The notes below the pieces were generated by a model that ran no database searches, was not told where the DNA came from, and saw only the letters and a list, made by a program, of their open reading frames with translations. Source: Tubiluchus corallicola (Eukaryota; Priapulida; Priapulimorpha; Priapulimorphida; Tubiluchidae). Taken from it: a stretch of 45,174 nt of DNA. The position numbers and the translations under genes are program-made. The DNA is taken from assembly GCA_030141605.1 (NCBI GenBank), contig JAQGDQ010001351.1, forward strand, positions 1 to 45,174. Direction: 5' to 3'. Below are positions 20,001 through 28,675 of this stretch, in pieces. Position 1 is the stretch's first letter. Each line of letters starts with the position of its first letter.

Positions 20001-22182
20001 ATGCATTGTTTTGTTGTTTTTTAAGCTACTTTAATGCATTGTTTTGTTGTTTTTTTACACTGCTTTAATGCATTAAGTTGCTTTTCTATGCCTTATCATA
20101 TTTCTTCTTGCTAATGCTTGTTGCCATTATGATTCTAATCTCACACCCACAAACTATTATAATACATAGAGTGACTAGCGATTTAAATAATAATTTTACA
20201 GTCAAGTACATGCGTTATATTTTCACTGACAATTTTGCCCTCTTTTCAATTTGCATTTAATTTGAACTTAAGTTTTGCGCAAAGAATGGAAATTAACTTT
20301 ATTCAATTTCATGCCCTTGATTTTCTGCCACTACAATTTATTGTTGATTTATTTAAATTAGGGGTGACTCGACTCGGCAACCGTTTAGTTTTTCGCCACT
20401 CCGTATATATTGTATTATAATTGCATGTACTGTAATGTAATGTGATCATTGGGACAAATAAACATTTTATGTATTGATTGATTGATTGATATGGATTGAT
20501 TGATTATGTATAAATTTACAACAAGAATTGCCTCCATTAAAACATCTTTGCTTACGTATTCGCCTTAGGTAACGTTTCGGTCGCAGTCAGTGTCGTGTGC
20601 TGCTTGTTGCAAAAATGGCGGAGAATTCTACAATGGACATTGCTACTTGTTTTACAAGCCGAGAATAAATTGGTGGCAAGCTCTGATGAATTGTTTAATG
20701 ATAGACAGCAACTTACTAGCGGTTGAAACTGAACATGAACATGAGTTCGTAGTCAACTACATGGAAACGAAAGGCAAGTATTATTTTAGGTCATCAACAA
20801 GAATATTTTTACTTTGTTATATAGGTTAATCATATGAATAATCATAAGCCAGGATAATTTGATTTACCAAGTTTTTGTCAAAGAGTCGGATCTGGTCGTA
20901 GCGACTCGTGTGTAGGTACTGTGGACCTGCAGCACCCCCCATTTTACTCATCCTCATCATCATCATAAGCCCGTCACGTCTATTGTAGACGTTGGGCAGG
21001 CAGAATTCTAAAATAAAAGAAATTTGCCTTCAGACAGGTAAACGCAGCAGTAATCCAGCAAAAAAAAAACAGACACTGCTACGCCAGTCGAGTCTTTTTT
21101 TTCTTTAGTTCTTTCTATATACTTGTATGATCCAGAGCGCGTGAGGAAAGTACTGTTTACTTCACATCACAGTGCACTGATAGCTCAAGCAACGTGGTGT
21201 TTGGTTGTCGTGCGCATGCGGCCATGCGCACATGTCTCAGATAAGACGGTGTACTTTAGGTAAAGAAAGTACGGTCGCTCACGCGTGTGTGTTGTCAGTT
21301 GTCAAGTGCTTAAAAGCGCCGTGTACCGAAATAACTGCGGCAATTTGGGCTATTCATAAACAAACATTGTTTTGTCTTTAGGATTTTATCAAGTTTATAC
21401 GTTAATTTTCGTATGTTTGTTTATTTAAAAATACAAAAAATTCACAAATTACATTATTACAATATTAAAATTACAAGTTTGTTTCGTTTTAAACAGCATT
21501 AAAACAATGGCTAAGAATATTCTGAAGCAGCACCCCCAGTAATTTTAACTACGAGTCACGACTTGGGAGATCTCTGTAAGCTCTCTAGGGGGTGCATTTT
21601 ACTGTTTTTGCGGACGTCCTGGAGTTGAGTGCATGTAAGAACATTAAGAGCACTTCATCTTCAAAGACAACTTATTTTTATAAAAAAATATTTCAATAAT
21701 TTATATTGACTTTATTTGGCTTCCAAAATAGGATACGCCCCCTCCCCCCACTTCAAACCTGTCTTTGTTTCAAAATGCAATTTGAAAAGTGTACTCATCT
21801 CAAAAATACATATAAAATTTGCAAAATTTAATGTAAATTCAAATTTTCACCATTGCTGTTTTTGCAGTTATGCATTTAATTTGTTCATGTCTACCCAATT
21901 TTTTTTCACCATCTTCAAAATGCAACTTTAAAGTAATCAAGAAGTCTTTTTATAGACATCCCAGATATCTGGTTGGGTGGAACAGATCAACATCAAAAAG
22001 GTGACTGGAGATGGGTTGCCAATGGTCAGCCTTATACATTCACCAATTGGTATGAGGGTCTACCTGACTTTAATGGATTGGAGAACTGTTCAGAAATCCA
22101 TAGCTTTTTGGACTACAAATGGAACGATGCTTTCTGTTTCAATAACATGTCTGCATACGTCTGTGAATCTACTGCAAACTAG
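16955..22182 (+). CDS. secreted C-type lectin, three exons, 182 aa
   Basis: Join of 16955-17071, 20569-20773 and 21956-22182. The product has a signal peptide (1-27, cleavage likely after GLSA), a short polar linker with an N-glycosylation sequon (NKT), and one C-type lectin-like domain. Landmarks are GHCYLFYK, NWWQALMNC, LLAVETEHEHEFV, WLGGTD (113-118), GDWRWV, ENCSE, WND (163-165) and AYVCE. Splice phases are 0 and 1 and join without breaking the frame. WND and the acidic residues suggest Ca2+ binding, but the specificity tripeptide is LPD (143-145) rather than EPN or QPD, so the sugar preference is unclear. No transmembrane segment follows, so the protein is probably released. Paralogues often act in innate recognition; this is inference. 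Confidence 0.85.
17338..18229. repeat. tandem duplication of about 254 bp in lectin intron 1
   Basis: The blocks ATTACAATAATTTCTCC, CATAAGCTTTAAATATTTAC, GGTCTCCCT and ATGTTTATGTTAATAAGT occur in the same order at 17364-17584 and 18017-18229. The copies have diverged by substitutions and small indels. A hAT-type MITE sits between them. Confidence 0.85.
17585..17975. mobile_element. hAT-type MITE, 391 bp
   Basis: Terminal inverted repeats begin TAGGGGTGAGCAT at both ends. The interior is full of short inverted CGAATTCGAAT-like motifs. Flanking 8-bp sequences ATTATTGG and ATTATTGC match at 7 of 8 positions, the target-site length of hAT elements. No transposase frame. Confidence 0.88.
18230..18600. 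other. intronic, nothing recognised
   Basis: Unique-looking intron sequence between the duplication and the 33-bp array. Confidence 0.35.
18601..20084. repeat. 33-bp minisatellite, about 45 units, in lectin intron 1
   Basis: The unit is GTTGAGTTGCTTTTTAAGCT followed by ACTTTAATNCATT, where N alternates between G and C. Some units have lost or gained single bases in the T run, and the end units are degenerate. As 33 is divisible by three, frames stay open on the plus strand (LSCFLSYFNAL repeats), but this is a by-product of the period. Confidence 0.97.
20085..20568. other. intron 1 end with a LINE-like 3' tail
   Basis: At 20430-20510 the sequence GGGACAAATAAACATTTTAT runs into GATT repeats, a form common at the 3' ends of CR1/L2-type LINEs. 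No coding part is attached. Confidence 0.45.
20569..20773 (+). CDS. lectin exon 2: first half of C-type lectin domain
   Basis: Acceptor CGCCTTAG then GTAACG, phase 0 in. It encodes the Cys cluster SCAACCKNGG, GHCYLFYK and the WWQALMNC helix. It leaves with one extra G, and the donor is GC, not GT: AAAG|GCAAGT. The alternative GT five bases further on would put exon 3 out of frame. Confidence 0.85.
20908..21540 (-). repeat. second copy of the dispersed repeat, with SINE inside
   Basis: Inverted relative to the copy at 10868-11328. On the minus strand it runs from GGGGGTGCTGCTTCAGAATA at the 21540 side to GGGGGTGCTGCAG near 20930. The SINE at 20949-21098 replaces or interrupts the stretch after AAAGAAAAAAAAGACT. 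It lies in lectin intron 2. Confidence 0.75.
20949..21098 (-). mobile_element. SINE, near-complete copy
   Basis: On the minus strand it runs ACTGGCGTAGCAGTGTCTG ... GGATTACTGCTGCGTTTACC ... TTCTGCCTGCCCAACG ... ATGATGATGAGGATGA. It is very similar to the copy at 6132-6331. Confidence 0.8.
21956..22182 (+). CDS. lectin exon 3: second half of C-type lectin domain
   Basis: Acceptor CTTTTTATAG, phase 1 in, completing an Asp codon (G|AC) before IPDIWLGGTD. It ends at TAG 22180-22182. It carries the long-loop region, WND and the last cysteine. The stop lies 10 bp before the TTAA of an inserted MITE. Confidence 0.88.
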
Positions 22183-22192
22183 ACACTACTGC

Positions 22193-23046
22193 TTAACTCC
22201 TTCAGGACCGCACCATTCAAAATAGCTCTTATAAAACCTATGGATTTTCTGCTACTGTATGATCACAGACATAAATAAATGATTACAAATTAGGTACTGT
22301 TCTATTCAGGAGAATCTCGGCTATCCAATCATGCTGTTTGTTTCAACATTTATAAGTGATTCAATTGGATAAAATTAAGAAGAACACACCTTTTTCAGGC
22401 ACTCCAACTAGTCTGGTATACACACTAATTTAATGATCGCCTGTGCAATGTTCTGCTACTATTCCAGGAAAAACCAACCCATCAGACTTGTAAGTGATAT
22501 GATTGGATGAAATTGAAAAAGAACATGCCCTTTTCAGGCACTTTGAGTTAATCTATTGAGCAGGTTAGGCAAGTGTACTCTTGTGTGATCATACACACTA
22601 ATTTATTCATCGCCTGCTTACTACATCCCAACTATGCAGTATTCTTCTGGTATTCCAGGTAAAAGCCAACCAATCAGCCAAGGATAAATTAAGACCATTC
22701 CATCTTTTAAGAGGAATTTCTCCTTAAAAACAGAGTAGACTTGAAGCCAAAGTGTATCAGTTCGTCGTGTCTGGATAGTTGAAATTTTCCACATTGTATG
22801 ATTTCACACAAGTGATACTGTTACATTGGTACAGTGCAAACACTGCAGTCACAAAAAGCTTTGTTCAATGTAAACGTCAAAAATGGACTTTCAGTTTGTT
22901 TAAGGTAAAGAAATTCATTTCGTATATAATATTGCAAGAAAAACCATTGTGTGAGGAGTAGAAACCTACAAAAATTATCAAATATAACTTAATCGCTACT
23001 TAGTGAGAGCAGTTTTTCATGCTGCTTACGGTCCTGAAGGAGTTAA
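22193..23046. mobile_element. piggyBac-like MITE forming the lectin 3' UTR
   Basis: The left end is TTAACTCCTTCAGGACCGCA and the right end is the inverse of TTAACTCCTTCAGGACCGTA, so TTAA flanks both sides as in piggyBac insertions. Length is about 854 bp with no transposase. Internal blocks such as TTCCAGG(A/T)AAA(A/G)(C/G)CAAC and TTTTCAGGCACT recur, showing an internal duplication. It starts 10 bp after the lectin stop codon. Confidence 0.8.
22274..22279 (+). terminator. probable poly(A) signal of the lectin gene
   Basis: AATAAA about 92 bp after the stop codon and the first such signal downstream. It lies within the TTAA-flanked MITE. Confidence 0.6.
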
Positions 23047-25489
23047 ATTTTTAGTTGACGACTTTGGATAAATTTATAACCAAATTACTATATATGCCAC
23101 TAGATATCTTTTCGCCTTTAGACTTCATAAGAAATGTTCAAAATTATAATAAAACGTATAAAGGTTTTACGCAACACTCGTGTACAAAAGGTCGGCTAAG
23201 ACAAATTTTCTGTTATTATTTTAACTATAAACATAATCAACACTAAACTGAAAGCAATCAGCTAACTGGAGTTTTTTTAATTTAGCTTAAAAATTAAAAA
23301 ATGTTATTATTTAAGCTAGTGTGCAGCAAATATTGCAGCATTAAGTCGTTAACAGACATTAGTGAGCCAGAATATGTTGTAAATGTTTCTGCTGAGATTG
23401 GATTTGAACAGTTTTTAATTTATATAGTACAGTTTGACTATAAATATTATGTAAAAAAAGATTTCGCTTTCAGTGTGTTCTTAACTTGTGACCAACTTTT
23501 TTGTAAATGTTGGAGTTATAGGCAAATCTGATTCACTCTAAGGCAGTTCAGTGAGGAGCTACAGAATTTTGAATTTAAATTATTAAATTCTAAATGTTAA
23601 ATTTAATAATGAAAATCTATTACTTCACTACGTAATTTAGTTAAATAATAGGAATTTTTCTTTCTCAAGAATGATTATCTAGCTGATTGTAATAATTATA
23701 ATGAATTTTCATTGTGCTTTTATAGATATCTTCTTATTCTTTCTATTCATTTTTGTTTTATTGCTTGCGTTATCACTACGTCTCGGCTTTGTTTATTATC
23801 ATTAATCTTATTGTCATCGCTATACAAAAGGGCAAATGCCTAGATGCTCCTTGCCCTTGTCTGTAATCAGATATTCCCAAAATATCGGTTATATATCTAG
23901 TTTATATCTTATTATAATGATTGATGGAAAAAATTAATTGCTTTATTACAAACTTACTATGTTCGTTAGCTTTCTGTTTGTGTGTGAAACAGGGACTTCT
24001 TATAAAACTACAGAAAATAACTAATGTAGAACACTTTCAATAGGCAAAGGCTGTAAGTATTACTCATTCAATTTGTTGTTTACTGTTTTGAAATCTGTCG
24101 GGTGAAGCAAAGTAATGATAGCTGTAGTTATAATTCTCCATTCAAAATTAGTTGGTATGTAAATGGAGAGTATGATCACCATAAATCAGATGGATCAGAT
24201 TCCATGATACCAGTCTCCGTTCAATATCATTTAAGTTATTTTGCAGTTTACTTAAAATTACGTTAAAAATTACTTGAACGGTCTACATTAGCAATGTTTT
24301 TGTATAGGTCGATAGAAATAATATTTTAACTGCATGCATGACTCAGGTCATGTCTGAGTTTTTCAGTGTTAAAACTTCTGCAAAGTTGATTGTTCGTTTT
24401 GAGCGCAAGTTAAGAAAGCGTCATGTCCCAGGTAAGAACCAGGTAAGAACGGTCGGGAGAAATATACAAAAATGTTCAGCAGTAACATCTCACGAATTTT
24501 AAATTAGCAAAGATGTCAAGACGACGAAAAAAAATTGCCTGGTTTCCCACATTGTCTTTCACGAAACACCAGCATAGTTACATTATAGGAAGACGCGATT
24601 GTAGACTCTACAGACAAATAAAAATATTTTTTCGTTAAACAATAGACAAACGAAATGTCCAGCACAGAGACAGTATTCAACATAATGTAGGTTTTGTTCT
24701 CTTTCGGATCGGCCAACTGCAACTATGAGTGTATATAAATATCGGTGGAGATATGCGCAGATGGATATTAACGTGAACGACAAATATTTTAATAGAGATG
24801 TAGTCCATAAATAAATCAACAGATATACAGTCAATTGCTTTCCTGGCGTGGAAGAAATGAAAATTGTATGGTAAGCCTGAGGCTGAAATTTGCTTAAATT
24901 TGAAAGAATGTAAGTAAGCTTATTATATTAGTTTATCACCATTTTTAAAATAGCAAAATATATAACTAAGTGATTTATAAATCTGTACAACATACAATAG
25001 TATTACATAGTGCAAAAGTAATTTTTGATTAGTGGTGAAAGGGTGGCGAAAGAACTATAAGTTATCGAGGTCCGCCACCCTCTCAGAATTGTTACTAAAA
25101 AGTAATATAATATTTATTAACGTGCATGTGCCATTGAAGACGAATGGAAATTGAATTATTATACGAATATGTTAGTTTACAATTATCAATGTTCATTAAT
25201 GGGAAAGTAAAGACACTTGCGACTACCTTTAAATAACAATTTAAACTTTACGTATTTAAAATTAATTATGATTAGGACCTAGAGCCAAAGGAAGAAAAAA
25301 TGTAGCAAAAGTGGATAAACATGGATGTTTAGTGATGAAGAAAAGAGTTGAAAGCAAATGTATCTTAAAATTCTTTAGGATTAGCGTTGATGATTATATA
25401 ATATTAAAGATATGGAAAGGTGTACCTTACCTCCGCAGCATACATTTGAGCTGCAATGCTTACTGAAGAATTTGTACAGCATCATGTGT
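23047..25489. other. intergenic, nothing recognised
   Basis: About 2.4 kb without a supported gene. A single inverted repeat, GGGTGGCG ... CGCCACCC, spans roughly 25039-25081. Confidence 0.35.
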
Positions 25490-25565
25490 ATTATCTGTAT
25501 ATAGATATATATAATTATATATTTATATATATTATATATTTATAATATAAATATATATATAAATG
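25490..25565. repeat. (TA)n-rich low-complexity tract
   Basis: Nearly pure TATATA/ATATTTATAT sequence. Confidence 0.85.
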
Positions 25566-25664
25566 AGGCATTGTAATAACCGGATTCACTGTGAATTGCG
25601 CATTAGTATTTAATTTATGTAGTATTTAAATAAATGAAATGCAGCTTGAGTAGTGAGCTAAATT

Positions 25665-26043
25665 TGTCTCTCACTTTTGTGTTTTGTTTCTCTCGGAAGG
25701 CTCGTAGAGAAAACCAGAAAACACGCCGTCAAATTAAACTAGTTTATTAAGCGAGAATTCTACAACACAAAAGTATGAAGGAACGCGAAATGATTAGAGT
25801 AAACATGAAAATCTGGAAAACATTTAAGTGTATCTGAAAATACAAGTAAACAAGAGAATGTGTAAGTGGCGTCCGTGTGAATCTGCGTGTGTCTCTCAGC
25901 GGTCTGCTTTGCCTTATATAGCGTGCCCGAGAAGCTTCTAGAAGTTTCTTTCCAGAACATTCTAGACGGTAAGATGATTATTCTAACGGAACATTCTACA
26001 ATGTTCTACTTAATTCTAATAGATGCCAGCGATCTCCGCAACA
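25665..26043 (-). mobile_element. LTR-like unit (putative solo LTR)
   Basis: Read on the minus strand it begins TGTTGCGGAGATCG and ends GTGAGAGACA (TG...CA). It contains, in order, heat-shock elements, a TATA box (TATATAAGG, 25912-25920) and about 165 bp later an AATAAA (25743-25748), then a terminal U5-like region. That order is the U3-R-U5 layout of an LTR. There is no clear 5-bp target-site duplication and no internal retroelement part beside it, so a decayed solo LTR is the best reading. A stand-alone heat-shock promoter is the alternative, but no coding frame follows. Confidence 0.5.
25912..25998 (-). promoter_or_regulatory. heat-shock elements plus TATA box
   Basis: GAAGCTTCTAGAAGTTTC (25931-25948) is four perfectly alternating GAA/TTC pentamers in 5-bp register, the consensus bound by heat-shock factor. 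Two more GAACATTC pairs lie at 25955-25962 and 25989-25996. TATATAAGG sits 11 bp downstream on the minus strand. Confidence 0.7.
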
Positions 26044-26230
26044 CTCATAGATGCTGATGTAGCTCTCAAAAACTTGCTGTTCAAATCAGTTAAAGGGAAG
26101 CCGTGCGTTTTCTTATGAGTAAAAAAATATGAAATGCGCCAACAGACTTGGTAGCAACATTCAGAAAACGATATGCTTCACCAGCCGACACAAATAACTG
26201 CTTATGGCATTGCAGCCTATCCAGCTTGTG

Positions 26231-28063
26231 AATTCAAGGACAATTGGTAATCAAGGCAGGATTTTCAACTATGTCCTTAAATTCAATTTGTAGTCAAGTA
26301 CTGGACGTTTAACTAGGTTCTTAAGTTCAATCTGTAATCAAGGACTGGACTTTAATTAGGTCCTTAAGTTCAATCTGTAATCAAGTACTGGACTTTTAAC
26401 TAGGGTCTTAAGTTCAATCTGTAATCAAGGACTGGACTTTAATTAGGTTCTTAAGTTCAATCTGTAATCAAGTACTGGACTTTTAACTAGGGTCTTAAGT
26501 TCAATCTGTAATCAAGGACTGGACTTTAATTAGGTTCTTAAGTTCAATCTGTAATCAAGTACTGGACTTTTAACTAGGGTCTTAAGTTCAATCTGTAATC
26601 AAGGACTGGACTTTAATTAGGTTCTTAAGTTCAATCTGTAATCAAGTACTGGACTTTTAACTAGGGTCTTAAGTTCAATCTGTAATCAAGGACTGGACTT
26701 TAATTAGGTTCTTAAGTTCAATCTGTAATCAAGTACTGGACTTTTAACTAGGGTCTTAAGTTCAATCTGTAATCAAGGACTGGACTTTAATTAGGTTCTT
26801 AAGTTCAATCTGTAATCAAGTACTGGACTTTTAACTAGGGTCTTAAGTTCAATCTGTAATCAAGGACTGGACTTTAATTAGGTTCTTAAGTTCAATCTGT
26901 AATCAAGTACTGGACTTTTAACTAGGGTCTTAAGTTCAATCTGTAATCAAGGACTGGACTTTAATTAGGTTCTTAAGTTCAATCTGTAATCAAGTACTGG
27001 ACTTTTAACTAGGGTCTTAAGTTCAATCTGTAATCAAGGACTGGACTTTAATTAGGTTCTTAAGTTCAATCTGTAATCAAGTACTGGACTTTTAACTAGG
27101 GTCTTAAGTTCAATCTGTAATCAAGGACTGGACTTTAATTAGGTTCTTAAGTTCAATCTGTAATCAAGTACTGGACTTTTAACTAGGTTCCTAAGTTCAA
27201 TCTGTAATCAAGGACTGGACTTTAATTAGGTTCCTAAGTTCAATCTGTAATCAAGTACTGGTCTTTTAACTAGGTTCTTAAGTTCAATCTGTAATCAAGG
27301 ACTGGACTTTAATTAGGTTCTTAAGTTCAATCTGTAATCAAGTACTGGACTTTTAACTAGGTTCCTAAGTTCAATCTGTAATCAAGGACTGGACTTTTAA
27401 CTAGGTTCCTAAGTTCAATCTGTAATCAAGGCTTGGACTTTAATTAGGTTCTTAAGTTCAATCTGTAATCAAGGACTGGACTTTAATTAGGTTCCTAAGT
27501 TCAATCTGTAATCAAGTACTGGTCTTTTAACTAGGTTCCTAAGTTCAATCTGTAATCAAGTACTGGACTTTTAGCTAGGTTCCTAAGTTCAATCTGTAAT
27601 CAAGGACTGGACTTTAATTAGGTTCCTAAGTTCAATCTGTAATCAAGGACTGGACTTTAATTAGGTTCCTAAGTTCAATCTGTAATCAAGGACTGGGCTT
27701 TTAACTAGGTTCCTAAGTTCAATCTGTAATCAAGGACTGGGCTTTTAACTAGGCTCCTAAGTTCAATCTGTAATCAAGGACTGGACTTTTAACTAGGTTC
27801 CTAAGTTCAATCTGTAATCAAGGACTGGACTTTTAACTAGGTTCCTAAGTTCAATCTGTAATCAAGGACTGGACTTTTAACTAGGTTCCTAAGTTCAATC
27901 TGTAATCAAGGACTGGACTTTAATTAGGTTCTTAAGTTCAATCTGTAATCAAGTACTGGACTTTAATTAGGTTCTTAAGTTCAATCTGTAATCAAGGACT
28001 GGACTTTTAACTAGGTTCCTAAGTTCAATCTGTAATCAAGGACTGGACTTTTAACTAGGTACT
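26231..28063. repeat. 43/44-bp satellite with an 87-bp higher-order repeat
   Basis: The basic unit is TTAAGTTCAATCTGTAATCA followed by A(G/T)GACTGGACTTT(T)AA(T/C)TAGG. From about 26320 to 27190 a 43-bp form (AAGGACT..TTTAATTAGGTT) alternates with a 44-bp form (AAGTACT..TTTTAACTAGGGT), giving an exact 87-bp period (GGGTCTTAAG at 26403, 26490, 26577). Beyond 27190 the order becomes irregular and CCTAAG variants spread. The first units, from 26231, are degenerate. Confidence 0.96.
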
Positions 28064-28675
28064 TTTACCTAGTGACGACGTACATTTTGGTCCCAATAAC
28101 GTAAAATACCCAATAAAACTTATTACAGACGTTTCAATAATTATTTTGCTAATATAGCGATTGCATTACAAATGTCCTTGTTGCATCACTCAAAATGGCA
28201 GAATCATATAAAGTTGAAATACAGTAATGGTCGTGCAGTGATCATGGGGGAGGTGGGAGTTTGACTGTGGCAGTACTAGAACTTAAACAGTTTCTTCTGC
28301 TTCTTTAGATTAGACACCAAGACACCTTCGAGGGACCTTCGAGGCAGCTAGAATAGAAAGCTAGTAAGTTACATAGTGGCGGCACATACACGTTTTGGGT
28401 AGAAGCATGGATGTCTGTCGGAGAGGGAGAGCCTTCATCGTCTATTCAAAGCACTCCCAATAAGAAAGGTTAGTTTCGTGAAGATTTCTGTCATTGACTT
28501 GGTTACAGTATGTTTCTGCTGCAGCTGTAGTTTTTATAACTGATTTTTAAAGCGCAGGAAAATACTGTTCTCACATAAGATTAGTTGGTTAGTTTCGTGA
28601 AGATTTCTGTCACAGGGTAATGAACCAGAATTAATTCAGCGCTGCTGTTTCTTTTTACAGAAAAAATCGTCAACA
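28064..28675 (+). other. upstream region of the second zinc-finger gene
   Basis: Probably holds the 5' exon. A candidate is 28411-28468 (MSVGEGEPSSSIQSTPNKK, donor AAAG|GTTAGT), but its phase 1 end does not match the main frame after the acceptor at 28660 (CTTTTTACAG), so it may be a 5' UTR exon with an upstream ORF. A 26-bp copy of the donor region (GGTTAGTTTCGTGAAGATTT) recurs at 28585-28612. Confidence 0.4.

Noticed and set aside
23301-23531. 76-codon plus-strand frame
   Set aside because: AT-driven composition, no motif and no exon borders.
25760-25960. Minus-strand frame following the heat-shock elements as an HSP gene
   Set aside because: The peptide starts upstream of the TATA box, shows no HSP motif, and an AATAAA follows shortly; an LTR fits better.
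26231-28063. CRISPR-like array
   Set aside because: Units are contiguous with no unique spacers and the context is a eukaryotic genome. The same holds for the other arrays.
28411-28468. First coding exon of the second zinc-finger gene
   Set aside because: Attractive peptide and donor, but phase 1 does not join in frame to the acceptor at 28660; kept only as a possible 5' UTR exon.
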